Assembly (NCBI GenBank): GCA_026873275.1
Contig: JANTUC010000001.1
Span: 806,001 to 870,000 of the forward strand
DNA from: Pseudopithomyces maydicus
Lineage: Eukaryota > Ascomycota > Dothideomycetes > Pleosporales > Didymosphaeriaceae
DNA length: 64,000 nt
Direction of reading: 5' to 3'
The notes under the pieces were generated by a model. It did no database searches and had not been told where the DNA came from. It saw only the letters and a list, made by a program, of their open reading frames with translations. The first letter of the stretch is position 1, and each line of letters starts with the position of its first letter. The position numbers and the translations under genes are program-made. Shown one piece after another: positions 10,006 through 22,500 of the stretch.

Positions 10006-10811
10006 ATGGGAGCTTGGAAGCACCAAAAAAGGAGGCAAGTCCATGGCGATGACGGGTGGACTGTCGTGGCAGGCGGAAGGGCGGACAAAGGAAATGAGCC
10101 AGATCAGCTGCAGAGCACACGGCCTGTTGGGACAGTAGCCGGCCTGACGGTGCAAAAGCTCTTGTATGAAATGGATGCCATGGAACGAAAATGGAAAAAA
10201 ACCTCTTGTGCGAAAACCCTCGATCGAATGCTCAGCTTGCGGGAATGGCAGGTGCAAGAGGCAGTCTGCATAGGCATTGGGAGCTTCAGTAAAGACTGGG
10301 ACCATCGGTATCGGTCGCTGTGGCAGCTCGTGCTCTTCAGAGCGGTGATTGAACTTTGTATGTATGGAACCCTTTTGATGGGTGGTCGGTTAACGTGTCG
10401 ACAGTACATCAACATGGCCCACCGCTCGTATTATACGCCCAAGAGCCTGCCTTCACACCGCTTGATACATCTTTTCTCGCACATCTTGGAATAACCGCTA
10501 TTGCTACCTCAATCGAATCACACATCATCCCAAATTCGTTCGTCTTTGCGCCTTTTGTCGACTGGTACATACTTTTGCCCCTTTTTCTGAAAGAGAAAGA
10601 CCCAGAGTTGTACATTGGCAATGAAATCTTAGCCAGCTACGAGGCATTCGCCAATACAGTGGCGAAAAAGGAGGTCCTTGAAGATTGCAACCAAGTAGGG
10701 AACAGATTTTCAGAAAAAAGGGAGAGGAGACGGGTACCGGAATTTGAAGAGCATGGGAATGCACTGGAGGGGCTGATGATGTATTGGAAAGAAGAAGAGG
10801 AAGAAGATTGA
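10006..10811 (+). CDS. SRR1-like domain protein
   Basis: Exons 10006-10357 and 10405-10811 join in phase (donor GTATGT, acceptor CGACAG) to 252 aa. The junction gives AVIELLHQHGPPLVLYAQEP. SRR1 marks are CIGIGSFSKDWDHRYRSLWQ, followed by LVLYAQEPAFTPLDTSFLAH, the FVFAPFVDWYILLPLF strand and LYIGNEILASYEAF. SRR1 proteins are named after a plant light/clock factor; fungal members (Ber1 in yeast is linked to microtubule stability) lack a defined biochemical activity. The C-terminus ends in an acidic run (KEEEEED). It is divergent from the ALKBH1-like gene. Confidence 0.85.
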
Positions 10812-11532
10812 GCGGTGTAGAATGAATCAGGTCTACTAGGTTGCCACAAGCACTCTTAGTAGCTTATGCAACGACCACGATCGATTACTGATGTAGTTAC
10901 TATGCGATTTAATCCGATGCCGTCAAGAAATTTCTCCATGCTAATCTTACATCTACATACTTTCGTTTGGTAAAAGAAATAGACATAAGGATATCCGATA
11001 GCATTGGAAAGCCTCTTCTCTTGCCCTTGCTGACGCAACCTACGCAGCAAAGATTATCAAAGCGACCTAATCACAACGTTGACCAATCAGGCACAGGGCT
11101 ACATTATTCAGATTACATTCAAGCACCCCATGACTATTGCAAGATCATGGAAGACTACTCTGGAGTATCATCGATGATTTCATAGGTAGTGCGTTACCAA
11201 TATGCGGCATGTATTGCGTGCTTGCAATGCAACCCCCAAACTAAGGAACCCATGATACGATCTTTCGACGCCTTGCCACCTCATGCGCGTTAGCTGCGCA
11301 AAACACAGTTTAGTCACATTCGTTTTCGGTCAGGTTACGGATGCATTCCGATAAGGTGCCGCAGCGTTGTACCGGAGTCGTCAATTGCTCTGCAGGAGAG
11401 CAGGGACCAGAACATGTCGCAAGTTAAAGGCGCAATGAGGTGGACGAAACGCTTATTTTATGAGACCCTAGCTTGGTGTTCGTACATAAAACCCTTTCTG
11501 TGGCTCGAATTGTGAAGTACCTCTGGGCGGAC
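10812..11532. other. Intergenic, no gene seen
   Basis: A 720-bp gap between two plus-strand genes. Short frames have no motif; it should hold the promoter of the MFS gene. Confidence 0.6.
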
Positions 11533-13287
11533 ATGATGGGTGGAAACCAAACCAACGTTTACGCTTCCGCTGTGGGTACCGAATCTAATGTGAACGATTC
11601 ACAACAGGAGATTGTCAAGCCTGTAAAGAGCTGGAAGGGTTATCTATGGGATACTTGGGATCTGCCTCGTGATCAACGATGGCTGCTGTTCAAGGTCGAC
11701 GCCTTCGTCCTAACATTTGCATCAGTAAGTGGGTTTGCACAGATAACCTCGAAATTCCACTCATCGGTTCAAAAAGCTAGGATATTTCTTGAAGAACCTA
11801 GACCAGAACAACATACAAAATGCCTTTTTAAGCGGCATGGAGGAGGATTTGGAGATGTTTGGTAACCAGTTGGTAACGAGCACGTCGATATGGACTGTGG
11901 GCTATGTCATTGGTCAGATTCCATCAAATCTCCTATTGACCCGGATATCACCACGGTGGATTATCCCAGCGGTAGGTGGTCCAAGTCTTAGGTTTATTCG
12001 GAAACTAATGTGCCCATAGCTCGAAGTTGGTTGGGGAGTCGCCACGTTCTGCACCGCAGCGGTCAAAAACTACAGAGAACTATATGCGCTACGATTTCTC
12101 GTTGGTTTCTTCGAGTGAGCAAACCAACACAATTATTTTGGATGTGCATTATTGACCATGACTAGATCAGGTTTTTATCCCGGCATCCACTACTTGCTGG
12201 GGTCGTGGTACACCCTCAAGAACTCGGCAAGCGAGCAATGATTTTCTGGCTTGCTGGTTCGGTCGGAAACATGTTTAGCGGATTTCTTCAAGCCGCAGCG
12301 TACACCAACCTATCCGGTGTTCACGGCCTCTCAGGATGGCGATGGCTTTTCATCATCGATGGTATAATCACAGTACCAATCGCCCTTATAGGCCTCCTAT
12401 TTATCCCCAACTTGCCGCAAGGCGGTAAACGCACATGGTGGACCACGCAAGCAGAGCATGAACTCTCTGTCAATCGACTGAAAGCCATCGGTCGGGCTGG
12501 CAAGCAGCCATGGACTCGTGCTAAAGCCAGGAAAATTCTGCTGAGCTGGCATACCTACTTTCTGCCACTTTTGTATGTCATCTGGAACAACGGATTTACA
12601 CAGCCTGCAATGGGCTTCTGGCTCAAGAGCTTCAACAAGAAACCCTATCCGGTACCCGGTACGCATTTCTCCGTTCCTGAAATCAACAACCTACCGCTTG
12701 TGACGACGGCGACTTTCATCGCCATGGCACTTCTTTGGGGTTGGCTATCCGACGGGCCCTGCCGTGGTGCCCGATGGCCCTTTATCTATGCAGGTGCGGT
12801 CATGACGCTCACGTTCAGCATCGCCATGCGCCAGATGCCCCTGTACTCTGACGTCCAAGGTCGCAAGATTTTGTACTGGCTCAGCAATCTTGGCAACGGA
12901 GCGGGCCCGCTCATTCTCTCTTGGATAAACGAGATTTGCTCTGACGATACTGAAAAACGCGCTCTTCTTGTGGCTGCTGGTAATGACCTGGCATATGTAG
13001 TACAAGCTGTGGCGCCTAATTTTGTCTGGAAGACAACAGATTTTCCACGAGCAAGGAAGGGGTATACGTGGTCAATTGTTCTGCAAGTACTGTTAATCTT
13101 GCATACTGCAACGATTCAGGTCCTTCTCTGGAGGGACCAGAAGGCAGCAGATCAGAGGCACGGTGCTGAGACGGTAGCATCGGGAGAGAGCTTTGAACAT
13201 AGTTCCGTTGAGACCAGTGGCGGTGGGTTTAGTGTTGGTGAAGATACAACACCGAGTCTCGGGGTGTCGCGTAGAGATGTTAAATAG
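11533..13287 (+). CDS. MFS transporter, Dal5/pantothenate-permease type, apparent frameshift
   Basis: Exons 11533-11724, 11777-11971, 12020-12114 and 12166-13287. The protein reads MMGGNQTN..., LPRDQRWLLFKVDAFVLTFA, LGYFLKNLDQNNIQNAFLSG, FGNQLVTSTSIWTVGYVIGQ, SGFYPGIHYLLGSWYT, PQELGKRAMIFWLAGSVGNM and a cytoplasmic Ser/Gly-rich tail. This is the anion:cation symporter branch of the major facilitator superfamily (allantoate, pantothenate, nicotinate and similar carboxylates). Frame is lost between WYT and PQELGKR: the C3 run at 12213-12215 must be C4 to continue, giving 534 aa in total. As written the long distal frame can only be reached by splicing at 12170, which replaces the conserved GFYPGIHYLLGSWYT with a non-homologous stretch. 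I favour a sequencing deletion; a recent pseudogene is the alternative. Confidence 0.8.
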
Positions 13288-14726
13288 AGGTGCAAAGGCA
13301 AGAATATGGCTGACGGTGTAATTGATTTCACGCTTGTTCGTACAATTATATCATCACTGCAGTAGCCAGCTTGTATTGCTTTGATGGTCACTAATGTCGT
13401 CCAATCGATATACCATCCAGTAAGAATGTATATGGGGCTGTCTAATTCGGGGTTTGATGGTAAGGGTAAGGAACGAGATATTCTATCGAACTCGATGGCG
13501 TTTGGACCAAGGCAAGCCCTGGTGAATACTACGACGACCTTCTACCTTTGAGATACAATACAACGCTACAGTACTTCTCTCGAGATACCACCTGAATGGT
13601 CTAGGCGTAGAACACGTCAAGATTAAAACGACATTATGATTACGGATGTAGATAAGCTATGTACTCCGAGGATCGGAAATCCCGGCATCTTTCAGGCAGT
13701 AAATGTACAACAGTCAAGTTCTTCCAGGGTGTTATCCCCGCATGTTTGTCTGGAAGCGACTTGTCGGTTTTTTTTCGTACATACAAATGATGATCATCCA
13801 CCGAGAGCAAGGTGCAGCGAGAGGATCTCGTTTCAGACGGTAGAAGATCATGAAGCTAGATACGCGGGAGGAACATGCAGAGATCACAGGCCCACTGAGG
13901 CAGATCATACAGTCCCAGATGGGACGGGGCAAAAGCAGCGGAGCCCCCAAGTCCCGATCCCAGTGCCGATGCCCATGACCAGCATCCCGCATCCTTTACT
14001 CCTCTGCCACATCGAAAAGACCCACTTACCGAAAAACATTCCATGATGATTCTCGTAGGCCGCTGACCTAATGAAGACGTGTCTCGTTGACGCCTTCCAA
14101 CGGGCACAAAACCGCCGTTGTCATCAGGAATTGTCAGGCGGTTTCTTCCCAGGTACTCCCTGTCACATCTATGCTGGCTCGCCAACACACAGCTTGCCTC
14201 ATCCAACAGTATCGTCCGGAACGCCCAAAGCACACTACATGGAATCATACTTGGTTGGAAAAACCGGCCGATGTTGGATGGGAGCGCTGCGTGGTTCTAG
14301 ATCTGTCCGTTTTGCGCAGTTTGACCGACGGCAGCACATTCTCCATGACTGAGGCGATAAGTAGTAGACAAGAACGAGGTCCCGAATGGGCACTAAGACA
14401 AGGACTAGTCGATATGCACCTCACATGCTCATGCCTTGGTGGTGGATGCTGCATCTCCGTTGGCCAGCGACGAGCTCATCTCATTCGAGCGGCCCGATGG
14501 ATGGGAGCAAAGCCATGGCCGTCTTGTTGTATTCGCGTTGCAAAATCTGCATTGGAAGCTTCGGAGATGAAGAAGCGTCTTCTCTCGTTGCGCAGCTCGC
14601 GTCACGATACTAGTGATCGCGCAGTAACAGTTACGCAGCCTTCCCCTGTCTCACCACACTCGGCTTCCATCCTTTCACCCTGCTTGCTCAATGCTCGCCC
14701 AATGTCCCACGACGGATGTTGACTGA

Positions 14727-14760
14727 CGTCTGCGACTGACGTCTGCGACTGACCCGAGCA
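14727..14760. repeat. 13-bp repeat carrying TGACGTC
   Basis: Unit GACTGACGTCTGC occurs about 2.6 times. Each full unit contains TGACGTC, a CRE/ATF-type bZIP site. Confidence 0.85.
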
Positions 14761-16283
14761 TCCAGACCTCGGTCACAGGCCGTTCCCTGACCAGGGCCGC
14801 ATCGCACGGTCGTCCACGTCGACAACGCATGCCCACCATGCCGAAGCAGCCGAATTAGGGCTGGAAGACTGGCTACACTGTATGATTGTCTGAAACGGGC
14901 AAGAGGGAGCTAGAGTAGGTGACGGCTTTGGTGAAACGTCGGCGCTGCATGCTGGCTAACATGACAATCCATAAGTTTTGCGCATATGTACATAGATAGG
15001 TGCTGTAGGTAGTTGTTCGTGTACATATTCGGCTGCAGGGGTTGCTGGAAAGGCATGTTTTGTTCAAGTGTTTGAGCATTTCAGTACCAGGTACCCGTGT
15101 CGAGTTGGCGCTTCGACGTTGACTGCGGTACCAGTGGCACAGGCACGCGGCGAGCAGGGTTAGTCGAGTCATTGCCTACAGCACGTACGATGCACATTGC
15201 ATTGGGCGGTGAAGACGACATGGCGGTGGCGTCTTCTAGCGATGCGCACAGAAGACGTGGGATGGACAGGCCGGTGTATGTGGGTACGACGACGTCGATC
15301 AGGTTAGAGATGGAGACGGAGCGGGCGGTTCGATGCGCATAAACAAGAATGTCTCAGGTTGAAGGGCGAGAGTGAATCTGTGCCCGAAATAAAACGCTGG
15401 GCGGCACGGAAACGAAGCAGATGAATGCGTGGCTGAGAATAGCAACGCTCTGTGGTGAGAGCCTGAGAGGTGGCAGCTGGTAGCGAGATGAACAAGGGCA
15501 TGGGCGAGTAGGGCGCAGGGACTGTTCGTAAGGCTGGACCCACGCGATCAACACTAACAACGCGAGACGCGTCGGTTCGCGACGGTTGCGGACGCGATTT
15601 TAGCAGGACAAATGGCGCAAGCACAGTTCGACTCCGGCTCATCCTGGTGGAGTCGACGCGTACATGCGTTTGACGTCCAAAAATAAGTGCTCGTTGAATG
15701 TTGCTGGTTGATGGAACAGGCGCCGACACCAGAGTCTCCTTTCCCATGCATCGGCCGTGTACCCAAAGAGGCGCCCGAGATGACAGCACGTCGGATCAAT
15801 AGCAGAAGACAGACAGGCTGCGCCGTAAAGGTTGCAGTGCTCCCGTAAGCCAATCAAGCGGCACAAGAGTGAGAATAGACTTCCCGGTATGCTGCGCTCG
15901 GTGGATGGCAAACGGCCCGGCAAGTCTTTTCAATCGGAGCCACGGAAACAGCCCCACAAGCGCGGGCGGGCACTGGCCCGGCACGTGACCCGGCCTCGCT
16001 GGAGCCCTCCCTGATCAGGACGTCTGTATCATGGCATGCAAGGAATATGGTTGAATGTATGTATGTACATCTTCAGCTTCTTATCGGAGCGTGTTAAGGA
16101 GGGATGGTCTGATTTTGTATTTGTTTTCCAATCCTCCGAGGCCTGTCCAAGCGAGGCACACGCTAGTCGCTTTGCGTGTACAGCACTATACCGTAGTCTA
16201 CACACACAAGATGGCGATATACGAGGCCGGAAGCTTGAAGACGCTGATCTGCATCTGAAAGTTGGGCGTCTGGTTTGGCGGTA

Positions 16284-16305
16284 GGGAGGGAGGGAGGGAG
16301 GGGGG
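16284..16305. repeat. GGGA repeat, G-quadruplex motif
   Basis: Five GGG runs separated by single A residues, the last extended to six G. This is the densest G-quadruplex motif in the window. Confidence 0.9.
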
Positions 16306-17577
16306 CAGACTTGGCTCATGCGAGGGGCGGCGTCAGGTCGGGGCTGCCATTCATGCGGCGCGCGCACAGGCGGTCACACACCTGGGGCTTGAGCGAGTCG
16401 TCAGGTCCGTCACGCGTGCCGTGGGCCTGGCAGGGTGGAGGTCAGGAATGAAGCATGGCTTTCGGGGCATCCAAGAACAATCTTGGGGGCGGGGAAGGTG
16501 GCAGTCGGGCTGATGGCGGCTGGGCCAGAGAGCGAATCAGGGCGGGCGGCCTGACATCATCAGGGCGGGCGCGCGAGAATGGGTGTCGCGGGCGCTGCAG
16601 GTGTCAGCCCATGTCAGAACCCTTTGCCCAAGTGCCCGCTCGAATCAGGGGCGCCAGCAGACCACCCCGAGCCACCACCCCAAGGACCAGGACAGCGCGG
16701 GAGGCTAGGCCATCCTTGCCCTCGATGCCTGCGCTGCCTGCGCTGAGGGCTGGGGTGGCACGGCTCGCGATAAAAGCCGGCAGAAGAGCACCCAATGCGC
16801 GTGGGCGCCCAACGTGCCCGTGGTGACGCTTATGCAGAGGCGTTGGCTTGTTCACTTGTCGGCTAGGGGGCTGCGATTTCAAAGCATCTTCAAGGGCCGG
16901 TGGGCACCCGGTGGGCACCCTCGTGTGTGAGCGTGCTGGGGCTTGCGCTCGCTCCCACGTCGCCGCGGCAGCAACCCTCAAGGGCTGGCGGGAAGCATGG
17001 TCGAGGGGCCCTGAAGGCGATCTCGAAGCCTGTCAGCGCGACACCATCTTGTTCCAACGTCGCCCAAGGCCCAAGGCCCAAGGCCCAAAGCCCGCCAGAC
17101 CAGAACCGCAGACGGGCATGGCTGTGGCTGCTGGCTGCTAGCGCACACGTCTCGGCCAGCGCGGAGCACGACAAGCCGAGAGGACGCCAGTCGACAGAAA
17201 ACGGTCGCTCACTGAAAACTGCCATGTCGATCGCTGCCCAGACACTTCAGCCGGGGCCCTGGTCGCTTGCGCCCAATCCGCAAAAACTCCGGCAATGGCC
17301 AGATGCAGACGCATGCCTCCATGCCGCCCAATCAGCCGAATTCACCAGCAGCATTCTGGCTGTTCACGACGAGGGGACGTTCCGGGTCTGAGGGCCCGTC
17401 AGCAATCTCTGCCTGGGGTCGACGACGACGGGACGAGTCGGGAGCACGGCAGCCACGCAGACGAGACGAGGCCTGCGATCGCTGGCCGTTGCTGGCGCAA
17501 ACAGTACCCCTGCCCAGTGCCGTCGCGGGCGGGCAATTCGCCATCCGCCATCCGCCCATGCACCGTCCACCATCCAC

Positions 17578-17632
17578 AGCAGTTCCCAGTTCCCAGTTCC
17601 CATTGCCCAGTTCCCATTGCCCAGTTCCCAGA
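17578..17632. repeat. CAGTTCCCATTGCC minisatellite
   Basis: Alternating units CAGTTCC and CAGTTCCCATTGCC, six to seven in all. A CCCAAGG-type array lies about 500 bp upstream (17065-17095). Confidence 0.85.
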
Positions 17633-19028
17633 TTTGCCCCCAAAAAGAGTCCATGTAAGCAGCTGAGCAAAACGTGCAAAGCGCGACTGCCGCGCCCCGG
17701 TTGAGGCAGGTCCACCGGCAGCAGCTGACTTGCTGCGAGACGCACCTCGCCGACACAATTTGCACGAAGCCGTGGTAGCGGCATCGTCCCATGGTGCGCG
17801 ACCTCAGGTGCCGTTGTCCTCGCCACGCTCCGAATCCTGCTCCACCACCAGCCCGCAGCTGCCAGGCACAGGGCCACCGTGGCGAGCGACTGCTGTGTGC
17901 AAGGCGTTGGTTTAGAGTTGATGGGCGCGCTCGGTACCTGGCTTGTCTGCCCTTGTCGCAGGACAGGCCAACGCGATGGTCCCAGGGGCTCTCCGCACTC
18001 GAGCGCGGTCGGAACATTACTTAATCATGTACCATGTCTCGATCCGCCCAGGGCAGCCGACCAACGAAATCTCGAGCGCAAAACGTTTCCATCTTCTGGA
18101 AAGATGTCAATCCAACGCATCGTTACTACCTGTTTCACCCACGGCGCCTCTGCGGTGGAAGAAGCACGCGCCTGCTCCAACACCTGAGCCGTTGCAGCCG
18201 ACCTGCGAGCACATTGATGCGACGCGTCGTTACTGACTCGTTCGTCGTCCACACGGCTATTCTTTGGACGAGCCGTTGCGTCTTGTTTACCGACGCGTCC
18301 AGTCGCGTCGCATAAGGCCAATTTACCATGCTATAGCTGCCGTTCAGGGATACATTAAACATGCCGAGTCCGTGAAACTAGTCACCCTGCAGGCACGGCC
18401 ACTGACCTCATCGCGATGCATCAAGCACTTCAGATGGAGCCCCCTGACGGATCCTCTCCAGGCATCGCAGCCGCGCCCTGGCAACTCAACGTCCTTGATC
18501 AGCGGGCGATGCACCCAGGCACCCAGGCACCGATGCGAACCATCCTCGTGGCGGCGCTCAGATGCAGCCTAGCGGCGCGACCGAAGAGGCGCTGGCGGAT
18601 GGAGTGTTCGGCGTGGTTGCTGGGACGCCACGCAATACAAAGGCAGACGGGCAAGTTGGTGGGCCGCCGGTGCAACAGCAAAACGGTCGACTAGCGCGAC
18701 GAGCGAGCGACTCGAGGCGGAGGGTGCTCTGCGATAGCAAGGCGACAGCGTCGAGTGCGTACGAGAGATGGGGGCGCGGGACGCAGGGTGGTCCGCGGAC
18801 TGGCGTGGTGCAGGGGGCGATTGAAGCAGAAGGTGCAGGGCGTAGAGTGCATGTCAGAGGACAGAGGCTATGGCCGTATGTGTGTATTTATCCGAGCAGG
18901 ATGGATGACGGGTGGGTGCTGCCTGCGGTAGTCGGGGGGCGTGGTCGAGCCAGGTAAGGTAGGTGGGCAGGTACCGGTAGATGTGATGTAGGTACTAGAC
19001 GGGTGGCTAGACAGAAGCAGCGCCGGTC

Positions 19029-19067
19029 CGCATATCTCTCTCCCTCTCTCTCTCTCTTTCTCCCTCC
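19029..19067. repeat. CT microsatellite
   Basis: A nearly pure pyrimidine tract of CT and CCT units, about 450 bp upstream of the tentative start of the Gln-rich gene. Confidence 0.9.
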
Positions 19068-19507
19068 AGGAGGATGCTTCACAGCGAGTGTACATACTGC
19101 ACGTAGTCCGCCTGGAGTACGGCGCAGTACGGTACATACGGTACACAGGCGCGGTGCAGCGGGCTCTGGCCTGCAGGGTGCATGGCCTGTCGATAGCACT
19201 GATCCCCGTCGCCGCAGCCGCGGGCTCGGCGTTCCGAAAGAGGCGCTCTCGTCCGTGGGTGCAGGGCGGCAGGGAGGTGGCTTTCGCGTTAGCGGTTTGA
19301 CGTTTATTTCACTCGAGGTCCACCTCGGCCACGGGCAGCGCTGCGACCGCCCACTTGCAGTCTCCCTCCGGCCTCTTAGCGGCAGTGCCCCGTGTGCGCG
19401 TGAAATTACGCAGGCTGCGCTACTGCATCCCAACCGCACCCCGTCCAAAACGCGCGGGCCTCGCCAGCCGGTTCCTCGACACCACACTGGTAACAGTAAT
19501 TATAACA

Positions 19508-22500
19508 ATGTCGCAGTCGCATGCGCCGGACGTCAAGCGGAGGTATAAGGAAGAGCCGGCTCCAGGCGGCGCGCAGAGAATGGTGAGTTGATTCTGTTTC
19601 TGTCCGCTCGAACCCTGTCGTCCCTCCCACGGCTGCATCCCTCCCAGCAGCAGCAGCAGCAAGCAAGCAAGCCAGCAAGCAAGCAGCAGCAGCAGCAGCA
19701 CCCGGGCAAGCACCAGCGCCAGGCACCAGCACCACCACCCGCACCACCACCAGCACCACCGCCAGCACCAGCATCGTCGCGCCCGTTGCCGTTGTCACTC
19801 CTCGCGCGAGCGTCGCATACTGCACCATCTGCAAGCCGCACCCTCGCTCCCACCCCCGACATGGTATGGCCCTAACCAGCCCTGTTCTCCACGAGTCTCG
19901 CTCCCAAACCAAGCCCCTGCACACGGTCGCACCCCCGAGCCCGGCGCTGCGATGCTGGCCGCCTCTTGTCACCCACCCGCGCAGGCGCATCCTTGCTTGG
20001 GCCATGAGCTCCGCAAGCCCACCGCCCACCGCCTGCTGTGTTGTCAAGTCGCCCAGTGTCGCGCCTTGTGCTGCTCGTATGCCCTTGCCATCAAATACCC
20101 TCCCCTGCCCCGACCACCAGCGCGACCAGCGCGACCAACGCGACCTTGCTGCCCTGCCACACCTCACCGCGCTACCTGACCGCAACTTGCACCCCGCACC
20201 CCCGCCCGCCACCACCTTTGCAGCCTCTTCCTTTGTACATATCTGCCTCGACCCGGCACCCTGCTGACCCCGATCCTCCAGCATCACCCCCACCCGCAGC
20301 AGGGCTTGCCACCGCCAACCCACCACCCGCACCCGCACCCTCAGCAGCACCACCCACGCCCGCAGGTCGTCCAACACCCGCACCCGCACCACCAGCAGCA
20401 GCACCACCAGCAGCACCCCGAGTCGCCCCATCAGTCGGCGCCCCAGCAGTCGCCTGCCACCCAGCACTATCCTTCACCCCACCCGGCTGCCCAGCAGGTC
20501 CCGCCACCCCACCAGTCGCCCTACGTCCAGCAGATCCAGCAACCCCCAGGGCCGCCGCAGCAGGAAGTCCCTTACTACCCTGCCCACCCCAGCCCTTACA
20601 GCACCAACAGCGCGCCCAGCAACTATTCGGCCTCAGGTACGTCCCCCTTCTGCCCCGCGAACCACACACTCTACCCTCAGACACGCCCCGTAGCGCCTTC
20701 GGACCCAACTCCGCCCAGCTAGCCTGTCCTAGCTTTGCAGATGACCCCGAGAGGCTAACTTGACGTCAGAAACACCAGAGCTCATGGCTGCCGCGACCAT
20801 GAACCGGTCGGGATTCCCCCCATATCCTACCACACCCCTCAGTCAAACTCGCCAGCCTCGGTGCAATCGCCCCAGCACGACCAGCATGGACGGCCCATCT
20901 ACGGCCAACCACCCAGCCAGATGCCGCAGTCCATGTACTACACGCCTTACGCGTCCACGGCAGTTCCACAGCAGTCGCCGTATCCCCAGCACCCTTCGAC
21001 ACAGCAGCAGCAACAGCAGCAGCAGCCCATGCCCACCAACTCGATCCTCATGTCTCACCAGCAAGGTCAGCAGATGCACCACCCGCACCAGCCCCACCCC
21101 CAGACGCCAGGCATGACGGGCAGCCCGAAATCGCGCATGTCACAGACGCCTCTCCAGCGACCGCCTTCGGGACTTGGTCCGCCACAGCCTCCCCTCAAGC
21201 GCCTCCGGTCGGCACCCCAGGTATGCACAATGGGGCTCCTCCCGCAGCCAATGTAAACCCAAATGCCGCTCCCGGTCCCATTCCCGCAACCACTCCGCTG
21301 GTGGTGCGACAAGACCAGAACGGCGTGCAGTGGATTGCTTTTGAGTACAGCCGCGATCGCGTCAAGATGGAGTACACCATCCGCTGCGATGTCGAGTCGA
21401 TCAACGTCGACGAGTTGCCCCAGGACTTCAAGACCGAAAACTGCGTCTACCCCCGCGCATGCTGTAATAAGGACCAATACAAGGGTAATCGTTTGCATTA
21501 CGAGACGGAGTGTAACACGGTCGGCTGGGCGCTAGCGCAGCTGAACCCGTGTCTGCGAGGCAAGCGTGGTTTGATCCAACGAGCCGTCGACAGCTGGCGC
21601 AATAGCAACCAAGATCCGCGCCTCAGGAGTCGACGGGTAAGGAGGATGGCCAAAATGAATAACCGAAAGGCAACTGCAGTTCCACATGGCAACCACATGG
21701 CTGGGCCCAACGGGCCAGCTGCGCCTGGTGTTCCCCAATCGGCCGGTATGGCTGCTCCACCTCAGCAGCCCAGCATGGGCATGGGTGGTCCTCAGATGCA
21801 TCACCATCACGAGCACCCTGGAGGACCTCAAGGAGGAAATAACGATGTTAGCGGTATGTTTCACCAGATGTGATGCTGCGATTCGAGCGTTTGTTGTTGG
21901 ATTTTGAATGATACCATCTGTCGTTTCTGCACTACTGCATGTACATTACGCTCCTTGCATGTAATACCCCTTGAGATACCACCCCATGCACATACACACA
22001 CTGCTATACACAAACATATTTGCGTTTAGGCCGGCAGTGGGGGAGAGAACACTCCCATGCATCATTTAAAACGTGCGATAACATCGTTTCTTATGTTCAC
22101 AGCTAATCATCGCCCAGAAGCAAACACGCACCATCACCAAGCGCCAAATGGGCAGCAGTCACCAAACGATGTACGCGAAGCTCACAACTTTTACCCGACA
22201 TACCCGCCAAGCGAGTCGGTCGCAGGATCTGGCGGTCTACCCCCGATGCACGACCCTATGGGTCATCACTCACGTCCATCACATGGTTCTACAATTCCTG
22301 CGGCGAAAGAGGAGCAAGACGAAGAGGAGCGCAAAGTCGCCATGTTTGGCGATCTACCAGAAGCAAAGCGGCGCAAGTTTATCCTCGTAGACGATGCTCA
22401 ACGAGGCACACGCGTGCGCGTCCGAGTCACCCTTGACAGCGTCAAGATGGAAGAGATGCCTGACTCTTACCGCAAGATCAACTCTGTATTCCCCCGTAGC

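Larger units (their letters stand above)
13288..19507. other. 6.2-kb region without a credible gene
   Basis: Both strands were read. Open frames up to about 215 codons exist, but they are short, overlap on opposite strands and consist of Arg/Pro/Ala/Ser composition typical of GC-rich non-coding DNA; none shows a motif, signal peptide or in-phase splicing. The segment holds CT-, GGGA- and CCCAAGG-type simple repeats and several minisatellites. It lies entirely upstream of the Gln/His-rich regulator, so a long control region, a long untranslated leader with upstream ORFs, or a non-coding transcript are all possible. Confidence 0.55.

Noticed and set aside
2594..13287. Secondary-metabolite or catabolic cluster (dioxygenase plus transporters)
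   Set aside because: No synthase, P450, tailoring enzyme or cluster regulator; intervening genes (AlkB, SRR1) are housekeeping types.
14087..14722. 211-codon plus-strand frame
   Set aside because: Arg/Ser/Cys-rich composition, overlaps comparable frames on the other strand, no motif or splice continuity; typical of non-coding GC-rich DNA.
19406..20467. 353-codon minus-strand frame
   Set aside because: It is the antisense of CAG/CAC repeats and consists of Val/Leu/Gly/Arg low-complexity runs; the plus strand carries the real Gln/His-rich exons.
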